Source: Psettodes erumei
Taxonomy: Eukaryota > Chordata > Actinopteri > Pleuronectiformes > Psettodidae
Direction of reading: 5' to 3'
NCBI GenBank assembly: GCA_016785225.1
Contig: JAFBJZ010000876.1
Location: 62,001-126,000 of the forward strand
DNA: 64,000 nucleotides
The notes below the pieces were generated by a model that saw only the letters and a list, made by a program, of their open reading frames with translations, made no database searches and had not been told where the DNA came from. Below, piece after piece: positions 10,748 to 23,076 of the stretch; within the stretch, counting starts at the first letter, position 1; each line of letters starts with the position of its first letter. The position numbers were made by a program, and so were the translations under genes.

Positions 10748-13700
10748 GTGCAGGAGGTTGCCGGTTCAAATCCCAGGTGGGCCCTTAGGCAAGGCACTTT
10801 GCGATACATGCCTACACACCTCAATATGAGCGAAACGATAAATAATAGAGTCATACCGGCTCGGACGACGCCCGGGACAACAAGGTCCGCGTCAGGTGTT
10901 AGGGAACCAGGGCACCCTGATGGTAAGTTGGCTATTGGAACAAGACATTCATGGAGCAGGACAGAGAACATGGTACTGATGGAGTGTTACTATGGGAGTA
11001 ACCCCAGCGAGAGAGGGTACATGCAGAGGATGTGGGAGAAGTGGTTGCTGCGTAACCCCACATCCTCACTGACTAAGAAACAGCTCTTAGCTCAGTGCTC
11101 GAACATCCGCAAGAGGAAGTTGCTATCGGAACTAGAGATTGAGGAGGTACAGCGGTGTACCTCATCCACGGTACAAACAATATGCTATGGCAAGGGGGAG
11201 CCAGGACGCCAGGTCAGCTTGGGGGTGGTTTCATCATCACCCCCAAATATCGAGATTGGGTACCAAGCCCCAAGGCAAGACGAACTGAATGCAAGGGCAG
11301 CTGACCTGAGAGAGAGAGAGAGAGAGAGAGAGAATCATGAAGTCCTGGAGGAACTCAACTACCTCCTCCTTACCAAGGCTAAACAACAAAGTACCAGACC
11401 AGTCTCTACTGGAGGATGTAAACACAGCACTTCTAACTGTCCCTACCACCACCATCACTGAGACCAATCAGCTGATGTATGCAGTGGCAACAGTAATCCT
11501 AGAGATGCTTGGCTACAAGATGAACAGCATGAATGGTAGCCAGAAGGCGCGAGCCCCATGGAGGAGAAGGCTAGAGGCAAAAATCATGGCGGCACAGAAA
11601 GAAGTCAGCCTCCTAACAGAACTGAGCAGGGGTGAAAATGTAAGGAAGCCCAGGAAATACAACAAGCTGCCCACAGCTGAGGCACTGGAGAGTGCTAAGC
11701 AAAGGCTCACAGCCCTAGCTACCCGCCTAAAGAGGTACACAAGAGAGGTAGAGGCCAGGAGAATAAACAGGGTGTTCTCCACCAACCCAGCTAAGGTCTA
11801 CTCTCAATGGCAGGGTAACAGGATGGCAACGGAGCCACCCAGGGCTGAGATTGAGCAATACTGGAAGAGTATCTGAGAAAGAGGCAACCGATAACACCAA
11901 TGCCCAATGGCTGAAAGACTTACAAGCAGAACACAGCCAACTCCCAGAACAAGGCCCAGTAGTCATCACGCTAGCAGACATCCAAACCAGAGTGTCCAAA
12001 ATGAAGAGCTGGACAGCCCCAGGGCCTGACATGATACACACCTACTGGCTCAAGAAGCTGACTGCACTCCATGAAAGCCTAGCAGCACAGATGAACCAGC
12101 TGCTAATCTCAGGAAACCACCCAGAGTGGCTAACCCAAGGCCGGACAGTCCTCATAATGAAGGACCCCCAGAAGGGAACAATACCATCCAACTACTGGCC
12201 TATAACCTGCCTCAGCACCACATGGAAGCTCCTATCAGGCATCATAGCGGCTAAGATGAGTAGGCACATGGAGCAATACATGAGCAGAGCACAGAAAGGT
12301 GTATACAATAATGCAATAACACCAGAGGAGCCAAACACCAGCTACTGGTGGACAGGGCGATTGCCCAAGATTGCAAGACGAGGAACACCAACCTGTGCAC
12401 TGCCTGGATTGACTACAAGAAGGCCTATGATTCGATGCCACACACATGGATACTGGAGTGCCTAAAGCTGTACAACATCAATAGGACCCTAAGAGAGTTC
12501 ATCCAGAACTCGATGAGGCTGTGGAACACGACTCTGGAGGCCAACTCAAAACCAATTGCGCAGGTGAGCATCAGATGCGGCATATACCAAGGAGATGCTC
12601 TGTCCCCCCTGCCGTTCTGCATAGGCCTAAACCCCCTCAGCCAGATCATCTCAAAGAGTGGCTATAGATACCAGTTCCGAAGTGGAACAACCATCAGCCA
12701 CCTCCTCTACATGGATGACATCAAGCTGTATGCGAAGAATGAGCATGAAATTGATTCCCTGATTCACCTCACTCGGATCTACAGCAAAGACATCGGGATT
12801 TCATTCGGACTAGATAAATGTGGGCAGATGATATCTAGAAGAGGAAAGGCGATCACAACCGAGGGGGTTGACCTACCGGAAGGGAACATTGCAGATGTGC
12901 AGGACAGTTACAAAATACCTGGGGATCCCACAGGCAAATGGTAATCATGCAGCTCGAAGGTCAGCCACAGCCAAATACCTCCAGAGGGTAAGGCAGGTCC
13001 TGAACAGTCAGCTGAATGGCAAAAATAAGATCCAAGCCATTAACACCTATGCCATGCCAGTGATCAGATACCTGGCTGGGATAATATCCTGGCCACTGGA
13101 AGAGATACAAGCCACTGATATCAAGACAAGGAAGCTCCTTACCATGCATGGTGGGTTTCACCCTAAGTCCAGCGTCCTGAGGCTGTACACAAAGCGAAAG
13201 GAAGGGGGCCGAGGCCTAGTAAGTGTCAGAACTACTGTCCAGGAGGAAACGGCGAACCTCCAGGAATACATCGAGAAAATGGCCCCCAAGGACCAACTCC
13301 TATTTGAATGCCTCAGGCAACAAAAGCCCAGAAGGGATGAGGAACCACTGGGCCCATCATGGAAGGACAAGCCCTTGCATGGCATGTACCACCGACAAAT
13401 TGAAGAAGTGGCTGATATGGACAAAACATACCAGTGGCTGGAAAAGGCTGGACTGAAAGACAGCACAGAGGCACTAATCATGGCAGCACAGGAACAGGCC
13501 CTAAACACCAGAGCAATAGAGGCTGGGATCTACCACACCAGACAAGATCCCAGGTGCAGGCTGTGCAGAGAAGGCCCTGAGACAGTCCAACACATCGCAG
13601 CAGGGTGTAAGATGCTGGCAGGCAAGGCATACATGGAGCGGCATAACCAGGTAGCGGGCATAGTATACAGGAACATCTGTACAGAGTATGGACTGGAGGT

Positions 13701-14130
13701 CCCAGGGTCCAGATGGGAGACACCCCCAAAGGTGACAGAGAACAAACAGGCCAAGATCCTGTGGGACTTCCAGATCCAGACTGACAAGATGGTGATGGCC
13801 AATCAGCCTGACATAGTGGTGGTGGATAAACATCGGAAGACAGTGGTAGTGATAGATGTAGCAATCCCCAGCGATAGCAACATCAGAAATAAAGAACACG
13901 AGACGCTCGAGAAATACTAAGGGCTGAAAGAGGAAATAGAGAAAATGTGGGGTGTGAAGGCGACAGTGGTACCAATAGTGATCGGGGCACTAGGGGCGGT
14001 GACCCCCAAGCTGGAAGGATGGCTCCAACAGATACCAGGAACAACATCGGAGATCTCTGTCCAAAAGAGCGCAATGCTAGGAACAGCTAAGATCCTGCGC
14101 AGAACCCTCAGACTCCCAGGCCTCTGGTAG
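10748..14130 (+). pseudogene. Rex6/R4-type polyprotein: Myb-like, RT, CCHC, restriction-like endonuclease
   Basis: Domains in order: a Myb-like DNA-binding segment starting WSRTENMVLMECYYGSN (about 10950); an LGYKMN region; RT fingers with MKSWTAPGPDMIHTYWLKKL; RT motif A AWIDYKKAYDSMPH (12402-12443); motif B QGDALSPLPF; catalytic YMDD at 12708-12719; a thumb region with LLTMHGGFHPKSS; the zinc knuckle CRLCREGPETVQHIAAGC (13556-13608); and a restriction-like endonuclease core PDIVVVDKHRKTVVVIDVAI (ending about 13869). Such proteins nick the target and prime reverse transcription on it. Breaks: frameshifts at about 11340-11410, 11870, 12340 and 12900, and a nonsense codon at 13918-13920 (EKY-stop-GLKEE). 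The RT and nuclease residues themselves look intact, so this is a fairly young copy. The R4/Rex6 label is from memory of the family. Confidence 0.85.
11308..11333 (+). repeat. (GA)n tract inside the Rex6/R4-type coding region
   Basis: A run of AG dinucleotides encodes alternating Arg-Glu between the Myb-like and RT regions. It lies just before the place where the reading frame shifts, so slippage here is a plausible cause. Confidence 0.85.
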
Positions 14131-14180
14131 AGGACCCGAGTCTGAAGGAAACACCGCCCAGGTGGGCGAGAGGGAGATTT

Positions 14181-14181
14181 T

Positions 14182-14240
<59 letters not shown>

Positions 14241-14290
14241 TTACACAACAACAACAACAACAACAGTGATAATAATAATAATAATAATAA
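14181..14290. repeat. Compound simple repeat at the 3' end of the Rex6/R4-type element
   Basis: TA units (14181-14202), TG units (to about 14236), ACA units (14246-14265), then ATA units (to about 14290). Confidence 0.95.
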
Positions 14291-14589
14291 CAATTACGTA
14301 TTCACAAGGGAGTGGGGATCTAACCACAAGGTTGTTTGATCAAGAATGACCAAAGGTGCAGCATCTCATTTTCCAAATATCTGCAAATACTGGATCAGGA
14401 ATTCGTGAGAACCACAAAAACAACAGGAACAACCTGTGACAAAAAAGAGGTTTCGTTTCCTCCATCATCAAAACAACATTTATGATAAATATTACCCCTT
14501 TTTTACATGCAGCCACACTTGAGCAGGGTTAGGGATGCTTCCACATCGAAATGCCAGATTCCTATTAAGTAAGAATGCACTGATCCCAC

Positions 14590-14795
14590 TTTTTAAAATG
14601 GTAAGCAGTCTTGCATTTATATACCACTCAAAGCACATTTATACTACAAGGTACATACTTTCATACAGTGTTTTTGCTTTTATGCACTTTTCTAACATAT
14701 ACCATTCACACGCCAGTGATACATCGGGGGCATTTTGGGGCTCAGTGTCTTGGTCAAGTATGCTTTGACATGCAGAATACAGGAGCCAGGTGCTC
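14590..14795 (-). mobile_element. tRNA-derived SINE, diverged copy A
   Basis: Contains in order CATTTATATACCACTCAAAG, TTTTGGGGCTCAGTGTCTTG and GACATGCAGAATACAGGAGC. The same ordered landmarks occur at 32722-32940 and 43012-43300. In the orientation of the family (head at the higher coordinate) this is a fish SINE with a tRNA-like head and a tail in which TATAAATG lies near the 3' end. This copy has lost much of its head. Confidence 0.6.
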
Positions 14796-15519
14796 AAGAT
14801 AAGAGAAAGTTGTTTATAAACTTGTTTTTCTTTATTAAACCGGACCATGATCTTTCTCCAAGTGTTGAGTCTGCTGCCAACAGAACCATAAGAATGTTAA
14901 ATAATGTCACCAAATGTGGATATTATCCTGTGAGATGAGAAATTTCTGCTGGAAACAGACATGTTTTACTTATAACTTCCATACCTATATTTGTCTGACT
15001 TGCCAAATAAATTGATTTATAACATATCTTTACTACATTAGAATGTGTGACTTTGTTTCCTTCAAAAAGTAGTTTACCAAAATTTAAATTCTAGGAGAAA
15101 GGGTTGGCCATTGAGGGGTTGGCCATTGACTGTTTGTCTCCAAATGAATAGGCTTCTCATATGATTTATTGTTAGATTTTGTTACCAAAGACCAATCAAA
15201 AATAAAATATTGACACTTTTAGATAGAGGTGATTGCCAGTAAATTAAAAATTACTTAATGTATGTTGGTCTTTTTTATCGCTTGTTTTCAAATGAAACAG
15301 AATCAGCAATAAATGGGTGTAAATCCAAGGTTTTCTGCTGGAAAACTGAACTGAAACACACATTCCTTCATTCTGTGTTTTTTAAATATTAATTTAAGTT
15401 TTGTTATCTAAAAAATGTCCATGCATGGGTAGAAGCAGAATCAGTAAGAGTAGAGTATACTCTCATCAAAATGAGGTTCATTACAGCTATCAAGTTGTAG
15501 CTTAACTACATGGGTGTCT

Positions 15520-15970
15520 AGAACTCCACTCCTAAATGCTTTCAGCTTGCCCATCAAATAGAAGGTTTTTACATTGTCATACTTATATATGACATACGCT
15601 TTACTCATTCCTATCTATTTCGATCTATCTATCTATCTTTCTATTTATGTTTCAACTTTTTTCATAAATATTTCAATATTTTCTGAAATTGGCATTTTCC
15701 AATGAAATGGAGCTTAAAGAAACAAATGCAGTTAACTAAAATCCCTTAAAATGTTTAACAGAAATGCATTCATTTTCTATAAATATTTTGGCACCCAAAA
15801 TGGAATTACAGGATATAATCTTAAAAATAGGGTACTGCTTGAAAATTCTGTAACTGCTGGTTAAGCAACCCTTTGTCTAAATATGCTGTGGTAAATTTTT
15901 CACATTTAAAAAAATATATCAATATAACCACCACAAAGCTGAATGGACTGTCACTTAATCTGATCAGTTA
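15520..15970 (+). repeat. Unclassified interspersed repeat, copy 1
   Basis: Aligns by eye with 18365-18790: shared landmarks include ATAATCTTAAAAATA, ATATAACCACCA and TGTCACTTAATCTGATCA, in the same order and strand. The pair differs by many substitutions and indels. It could be an old local duplication (offset about 2.85 kb) or two copies of one dispersed element. Confidence 0.65.
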
Positions 15971-17200
15971 TGGTAGGAGTGAGAGGTGATGAAACAGGAA
16001 ACACAGCTAACATCAGGAAATTGCCAGATATATACAGTCTGTCGGTATGTAATTTAAAAAATGTTCATGTTTTAAAAATATTTAATGTCGGTCTTCATTT
16101 TTGGGACATTTGTAAAACATGGTTTTCCAGCACAGTTATAATGTTCATTTTCTAAATGCCCTACCTTAGTGATTCACACTGGCAGAGGGGTGCGCTCAGA
16201 ACTTCCGGCTGACACAATGGGATGTGTTATGTCCAGCCCCCATAGTTTTAATACAGTGAGAGCCAATTGTTTCTTCTCTGGTTAATAATTTTAAATTATA
16301 TTGCATCGGTTTTTCTTCTCTGCTTTTTTTTTCAACCAAGCCAATTTAAGAAAAACACTTCCATGAATGAAACCAATCATGATGTAAATTTCTGAATCTC
16401 TCTGAACTTTTTTTTTTTTTTGCTTAAGGCAACAGTAGAGTTTTCTTAAATTCCCATGGAATCTAATTATTTCATCACTTGATGTGATTTTGTGTTGGTC
16501 ACTCTAAGTGAGTCCTTTATCTTCTCTCTCTCTATCTTATTTGGAGTGCAGTATATCATGTATAAATGAGCACAAAAATCATATTTTAGATGAACAGTGA
16601 CATGAGTGATGAAAACTCATCTTTCTTTTCGAAACCGTAACCCGCTGTTACTAGAAAGGGCTTTCACTTACAGAAAAATAAATTCACATAAAAATATTAA
16701 CTCACAGTGGCATAACATTAAGAATTACTTTTTCCATAGCGTGTGCTGCTGCTTACTATTAAAGGTGAACCTGTTTCCTTTTTATTATGGGAAATTGAAA
16801 GTGTCAGTTTATTTATCACATATTCACACATATTCATAGGTGTATATTCTATTCCCTGCCCACACAATTAAATATATTTCAGTATGCCATATTACATATA
16901 TGCCATTTTGGTGTACTAATAATCTAATTGTTGATGACCGCATTAGAAGAAGGGTTGATTATTGGATTCAGTGGACTGTAAATAAAATATATGGAAAATG
17001 TTCAAGAAATGTTCAGAAAAATAAATGGTTAAATGAAATTTATACTGGATTCCACAATGAAAATGAATGTTATCAAATTGCTGTGAAATATTAATTAGCC
17101 TGATGTGAATGGATGTTAAAATAAAATCATACCAATGTCAAAATACATCTCCAAGGCTGTGAAAGTCACTGCCAAGACTCAAAGGTTGTTGGTGTATAAA
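15970..17200. other. AT-rich non-coding stretch
   Basis: Frames at 16606-16839 and 16840-17094 show no recognisable protein features. Confidence 0.5.
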
Positions 17201-17203
17201 TAA

Positions 17204-17206
<3 letters not shown>

Positions 17207-17241
<35 letters not shown>
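17207..17241. repeat. (AC)n microsatellite
   Basis: Uninterrupted AC run. Confidence 0.95.
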
Positions 17242-17243
<2 letters not shown>

Positions 17244-17342
17244 AAATAAGGTTGCCCAACCAGAACTAACAAAGGCCCACTACGGATAGTCCTGTCAGCA
17301 CAGCGAGGAAGGGATATTGCAGTGTGTCTGTGTGCATGTATA

Positions 17343-17347
<5 letters not shown>

Positions 17348-17435
<88 letters not shown>
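17348..17435. repeat. Long (GT)44 microsatellite
   Basis: About 88 bases of uninterrupted GT, the longest dinucleotide array in the window. Confidence 0.95.
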
Positions 17436-17436
<1 letters not shown>

Positions 17437-17499
17437 TGCATATATGTTTTTGTTTTTGGTGACTGTGTGGCTTAGTTTAAACACTAAGGAATGGTAATT

Positions 17500-17563
17500 G
17501 TCTCCAGCAAATGTCTCTTCTGCTTGTCATAAGCTATGCTCATTTACACTCAAAATATTGCCC

Positions 17564-17594
<31 letters not shown>

Positions 17595-17835
17595 AGAGTT
17601 AGCATAAAAGACACAATGTGTCTTGTGTGTTTGTCATAAACTGTGCTCATTTACTCTCAGAACAGTGGACTGTGAATGTGAGTGTGTCTGTGTGCCACAT
17701 CTACTGTGTGTTTGACAGTGTGCATGAAAGTGAAGGAGTGTGTATGTCAAAAGCTCATGCATTTACCCCCAGAGTGTGTGTGTGTGTTGTAACTTCACAC
17801 TCATTTAGCCTCAGTAGCAAGAGAATGGGGAATTC
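17500..17835 (+). repeat. Degenerate minisatellite, unit about 100-120 bases
   Basis: The sequence CTTGTCATAAGCTATGCTCATTTACACTC (here split as CTTGTCATAA and GCTCATTTACAC) recurs at about 17525, 17627 and 17745 and partly near 17795, each time followed by a TG-rich part. The units are diverged. Confidence 0.6.
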
Positions 17836-18081
17836 CAATAATAATCATAAAACCTACTTTATTTTCTCTGTTTGAGGCAAGATGACTGCTTTCCCCCTTG
17901 CTGCCACATTCCAACCCACTCCTCCAATCAACTTGTACAGACACATACAGACACACACACATTGTGCACAAACGTTGTCACAGTTATTACACGGACTGTT
18001 GTCTGCCTTGTTACATTTTCACTTTATGAGCTAAGAGCCTTCCATAGTCCCACAATACTTAGCATAGACAGCAACTTGGAC

Positions 18082-18083
<2 letters not shown>

Positions 18084-18138
<55 letters not shown>
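18084..18138. repeat. (TG)n microsatellite
   Basis: About 27 uninterrupted TG units. Confidence 0.95.
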
Positions 18139-18140
<2 letters not shown>

Positions 18141-18364
18141 CTGTTTTTTTTGTTGTTTTTTAATCAGCAGATAGGCCACTGGGCCCTGCACTACTTAGCA
18201 AACCCAACTATTTAATAAGCACAGCAGGTGGACATGTGTCTGTGTGTGTGGTGTGTGAGAGAGAAGCAGCACAAAGAGGGAGAGAGTGAAACGTTTTGAC
18301 TGTGTCTGATGGCTGATATTTTGGTCACAATGCAAAGTTGCAGCTGTACAACCTGTGTGTCAGT

Positions 18365-18790
18365 CTTGAACTTGCACTTCTAAATGTTGTTTGTCAATAA
18401 AACAGAAGGTTTTGACATTGCTGTCTACACCATGAATCCTTCAGAAATATTTCAAAATGTGCACAAATAGGCATTTTACACCAAAAACTAAGCTTAAAAA
18501 TGCAGTTGACTTAAACTGATTAAAATATTTTACAAAATTTAATTAGATTTTTAATATATTTTGCATATTTTATGCCTATATACATATATACAGCATATAT
18601 ACATGCACACAAAATGAAATTACAAATATAATCTTAAAAATAAAGTACAGCTGGAAAATTCATCTGAATATGATAAGTGGTCTTGCGATGCTTTACGGTT
18701 AAAAAAAATATGACTATATAACCACCAAAGAGCTGATAAATGTATTGTGTATGTATGTATCATGTGTCACTTAATCTGATCACTTATGAC
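18365..18790 (+). repeat. Unclassified interspersed repeat, copy 2
   Basis: Partner of 15520-15970. It has its own TATATACATATATACAGCAT insertion in the middle. Confidence 0.65.
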
Positions 18791-19064
18791 TCCCAAAAGG
18801 TAAGTCTTTTTTTCACTTCATGCCAGGGGACATGCTCTGACCCGGTGCCTGAAAATGTTGACTGTTTTGAATGAGGACAACAGGAAGCAGCATTTGATTC
18901 CAACCACAGTTTAGTGCAATGAAAAACATGAGGGAGTGACAAAAAACCAACCAATGTCATAAATCTTAGCCACATCAGTGAGGTTGGCAAATGAGAGCAG
19001 AACATTTGGACTGTTAAAGCTCTGGGCAGCAAAATGGATATATCAGGGAGGAACTTGCATTATA

Positions 19065-19406
19065 TTAACCCCTGAACGCCTATTGTCTCGATTTAGCATC
19101 AAACCACTTCCGCTCCAAAACAGCCAAAATAGCATCTGTATTAGTATTGCTTTGTTACATTAATAAAAGAATCTTCATACCTGAGATGGGAACAGGTATT
19201 TTTTTTTACCTTTATTGCCTGTTGTCACTAATTTGCATCATAGCTAATAGATAACAATAGATTTATATCTATTTATATATCTACGTTATGCGCTACACTC
19301 AAATTAACAATCTCAACATAATTTAGCATCTACTTGAAAGCAAAAACACACACCAATTTTTTTTTTTTTTGATAATTGGAAATAAATTCAGGCGTTAAGG
19401 GGTTAA
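19065..19406. mobile_element. piggyBac-like MITE flanked by TTAA
   Basis: TTAA stands at 19065-19068 and 19403-19406. The 334 bases between begin CCCCTGAACGCCTATTG and end, read on the other strand, CCCCTTAACGCCTGAATT, giving imperfect terminal inverted repeats. TTAA duplication plus CCC-starting ends is the hallmark of piggyBac elements. There is no coding capacity, so this is a non-autonomous copy. Confidence 0.75.
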
Positions 19407-19409
19407 AGA

Positions 19410-21835
19410 TGGACCATAAAATATCAACATCCAAACAGTGGATCAGTTTATTGTGGAAAAATCTTACCAGGTTTTTGTCTACTCAGTGAGTATTTGGCTA
19501 TGTGTGTGTCTCTCCCTGCCTGTGTCCGTGAGAGCAATAACCTAATGAGTATAATAGGGCTGTTATATTTTTAATAAACACAGCAGGCAGCTGTAGTCTG
19601 CTGAGGCTCATAGCTAAATGGATGGAGAGGTTGTCAATGACTCACCATGGTACACTTACTACTGATTACAGAAACACACCACTTGCTGTGCATATGGACT
19701 CACACACACCCTGCCCGTGTGTGTTTCCACACATGTGCCTGCATCTACAGTATGTGCATGCTTGCACAAAAGACCTTCTTTTCTGCAAGAAAACCACTAT
19801 GTGCCTCCACACTTGTGTGTGTCTGCTTATGAGTTACAGTTTTTCATTAGAACAGTAATATGTGTGTCTATATGAGTCTACACAGACACTTTCTCATCCA
19901 AAACTTCAGCGCTGTGTGTGCAGTCCGATGTGCATGTGTGTGCATCCCATTACTTTCTTTCTCAAACCCAGTCTTGGCAATTTCTCCTCCTCAGCACCCA
20001 TTCACTGTCCCAGTGCTCCCTGCACAATATTAAAAATCTCCCCAACTCCCAGCCCACCAGCACACATGGCTCCATGCATGCTTTTTCCTGTCTGCATGAC
20101 ATCTTTATGTCCATCAAACAATATCAGCTGGAATCTCAAGTGGAAAATATGATCAGAGCGTTGAAGATGGGGAGCATTTTTTCTGGTTACCTCTATTGTG
20201 TTCTAGCAGAGGAGATTATGAAGATGTACCAGGGAGACATAAAGGAGACTTTTTTCTTTTCAGTGATCAATAACAGTTTCCATTCTTAATCAAGTTATAT
20301 TAAATCTCTCCATAATTTCATATGAGGTGCATTCCAATTACTAAGTCACTACCACCTTCAGAAAGTAATGGAAATGACAAGTGTTCACATGAATTTACAT
20401 TAAATGCAGCTAATGTTTTTTTAAAAAAGTTATTTATACATTATCAATGCTGAGTTATTTTTTATACATTGCAGCAGTAGCACAGGAAAAGTGAAAGACA
20501 CTGTTTTCTAAAAATAATTTACACAACTTCTGCACTTTTTGATAATAAAAAAGTGTACTATAGTGTGCATGATAAAAGTGTTTCAGTAAAATAGCATAAT
20601 GATTTATAGTGGATTTGTGTTGGAGGATGAATTCATATTAAGTGTTTCTGGAAATATGAAATGTACATTGTAAGTATGAATCACATGGACAACAATAATG
20701 AAGGTTACATGAGGTTACAATTTGTAAGGTCTGAGCCTTTTGTTAGAGAAATTCTAAACATCTATCTATCTTGTATCTTTTAATGAAGGAAATACAGAAT
20801 AAGTACGAGATATAGAATAAATACAGAATAAATATGAAATATCCACAGCTATTCAAAGAAACTTTTTTTTCATTCATTGGATGAGTACAGATAAATCTCA
20901 GACTGTGTACAAATATTTAGATGTTTGAAGTTAACTTTTTCTGGAATTTCCACTGTAACATCCATAATATATTTAATACAAACCTATACATTGATATAAT
21001 TCAAGTTTTCACAATAAATTGCACAGATATGCCCAGTGTTAATATTAGTGTTTCATTCTCATTTAATAAGTACATATTTCTTGGAGAAGTTGCATGACAT
21101 TACATCTGCTTTAAATAAAGATCTGTATTATTCTGTTAATGCCCTCACATGTCTACTACATGAAAGAAATAGCTTCAATGTATTTGCAGAAAACACAGAC
21201 TTACTGGCAACCACAAAAAACAGACCTTGTTACACGAAAGATTCGAGATGTAATCTGGGCAGTTTGACGATGCAGTAAAAAATGTGAGAGTGAAAATCTC
21301 TCACTTTCACTGACTAATGTAATGTAAAAGAGTTTTCAATCAAGTTTGAGTTTTCAATTTCAATTTTCCATGTTCCGTGATAGTTAAAAAATCTGAACAT
21401 GAATCATCTGAGCTGTAATTGTTTCAGTTCATTCAAATCAGCACATTGTTTAAGTTCTGCCCTTTTGAATGCAGCTTGGCTTTTTTTTTGTTTGTCAGTT
21501 TGTTTTGATCTTCACACTTTTTCCCCTAATTAATTCCCATACCCCCATACAAAAAAACAAGTAATTCTGTTGTTAAGACAGTCATTATTGACCAGCTAAT
21601 TTCTTACAATATGAGACCACACAGAATGATCTGAGAGCTTCACATGAGCCCAGGCTGTGAAGCATTCTGATGTAAGATATACACAGACTCATAAAACAAT
21701 CCCCATTTTCAGACTGATAAATTAATAAAATGTATATTTTGGACAGGCAATGAAACCATGTATAAATGCAATGCCAAAACATTGACAAGATTAACCTGGA
21801 GGTTAGAATTTAATGTTGTATTTTAAAAAGTCTGG
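19410..21835. other. AT-rich non-coding stretch
   Basis: Nothing was recognised as gene-like. Overlapping frames at 19862-20289 are read from low-complexity CA/TG-rich sequence. Confidence 0.5.
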
Positions 21836-21837
21836 CT

Positions 21838-21896
21838 TTCGTTGCTCTGTACTTGTGACATGTGCAATGACAATAAAGTTGAATCTAATCTAATCT
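21838..21896 (+). mobile_element. 3' tail of a CR1/L2/Rex1-type retroelement
   Basis: ACATGTGCAATGACAATAAA is followed by GTTGAATCTAATCTAATCT, a tail form (ACAATAAAG plus short terminal repeats) typical of fish CR1/L2/Rex1 LINEs and the SINEs that borrow their tails. The same ACAATAAAG motif ends the LINE at 48938-50170. Only the tail remains. Confidence 0.55.
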
Positions 21897-23023
21897 TGAC
21901 ACATGGCATATTATTGTGCTACCTTTGCTTCCTCTTTCAACAATCAAAGGTATCATTAAATCAAATATGATTTAAGAGACCTTTAATCTGAAGCTTTTTA
22001 ATGTTACTTTGAAAGTTTGTTTTATTCAGCTGCCTTCTACCTATGGATGATGTTTTCACCTGCATTCATTTGTCCAATTAGAACACAACCAGCAATCATC
22101 AACGAGAGCACAAGTGCACACACAGGTATTTATTTTTTGTAACTGTCTTTACATCCTTTCATTGCTTTCAGTTTTTCAACATTTCATTGAAAATCATTGT
22201 AATTGTGCTTTCTTTCTACAATGGTTGGCTTTTTAAAATTTCTTTTTCAATGTTTACTCCATAAAGGAAAAATATAGTTATTGGATGATGATGGTTGAAG
22301 ATACATTCAAGGTTGGACCAGATATAACCAAGTGGTGTCAGATAAAATACTGTTTTTCAACAAATATCATTTTGGTCTATTCAAAAATAATTCTGGAAAT
22401 TCTTGAACCCTTAAACCCTTTATCACTAACTCCACAGGCAGGAATGCCATTATGCCTCACACATGTACCATTGCACCACCCATAGGTAAAATGTGACAGT
22501 GTTATGGCACATATGGAACTTGAATATAAAAATGAATCTGATGAATGATGCAGACAGGCACAGACTGAGTATCTGTGGATGCTTAAGTTGTTTGATCTGA
22601 TTATTCCGTAGATCTCGCAGTCCAAACAAAAAGAGCATTTTCAGCCGTTACTGAGTGTCACTTTGAAGACATAGGACACAGAAGAGCAGTGATGGAAGCA
22701 GCTTCCTCTGAGGATCCTCAACAGATGAAACAGGCTCTGAGATCCTTTTAAAAACTTTCTACAACCAGTTTAGCCTAGTCTCATTTTCATTTCCTTGTTG
22801 TCAGTTCTCTTGTGTTAATGGCAACTCTAATATGATGTAAAAATTATGTTATTGTAACTTTTTTATTAAAGTATTTTAAAAGGGAGAGAAAAAATAAGAA
22901 ATTAGTCACAGATTATCTTCAACAATGGAAAAAATATGTTGCTATTATTTGTTGCTGTATATTTACAGCAATCTCATACAGATTTCTTTTGTTTATCACA
23001 AAAATGCTTTCCCACACATGCGC

Positions 23024-23025
<2 letters not shown>

Positions 23026-23073
<48 letters not shown>
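23026..23073. repeat. (CA)n microsatellite
   Basis: About 24 uninterrupted CA units. Confidence 0.95.

Positions 23074-23076
<3 letters not shown>

Larger units (their letters stand above)
10735..14180 (+). mobile_element. Rex6/R4-type non-LTR retrotransposon, nearly full length
   Basis: A roughly 3.4-kb element reads from a short 5' leader through Myb-like, reverse transcriptase, zinc-knuckle and restriction-like endonuclease regions to a stop at 14128-14130 and a 3' end before a TA/TG array. The leader at 10763-10774 contains GGTTCAAATCCC, a tRNA-like B-box. The 3' end borders simple repeats (TA, TG, ACA, ATA), in keeping with the taste of R4/Dong-type elements for simple-repeat targets. 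No target duplication was identified. Base composition is clearly richer in GC than the flanks. Confidence 0.85.

Noticed and set aside
11513..13899. Several minus-strand frames of 70-130 codons across the Rex6/R4-type element
   Set aside because: They are shadows of the GC-richer sense coding region, and no motifs were seen.
17500..17835. CRISPR-like regularly spaced repeats
   Set aside because: Units are diverged, spacing is irregular and the sequence between is TG-rich. The genome is vertebrate.
19862..20289. Overlapping 96- and 123-codon frames
   Set aside because: They overlap in two frames, show no motif and have low-complexity neighbours.
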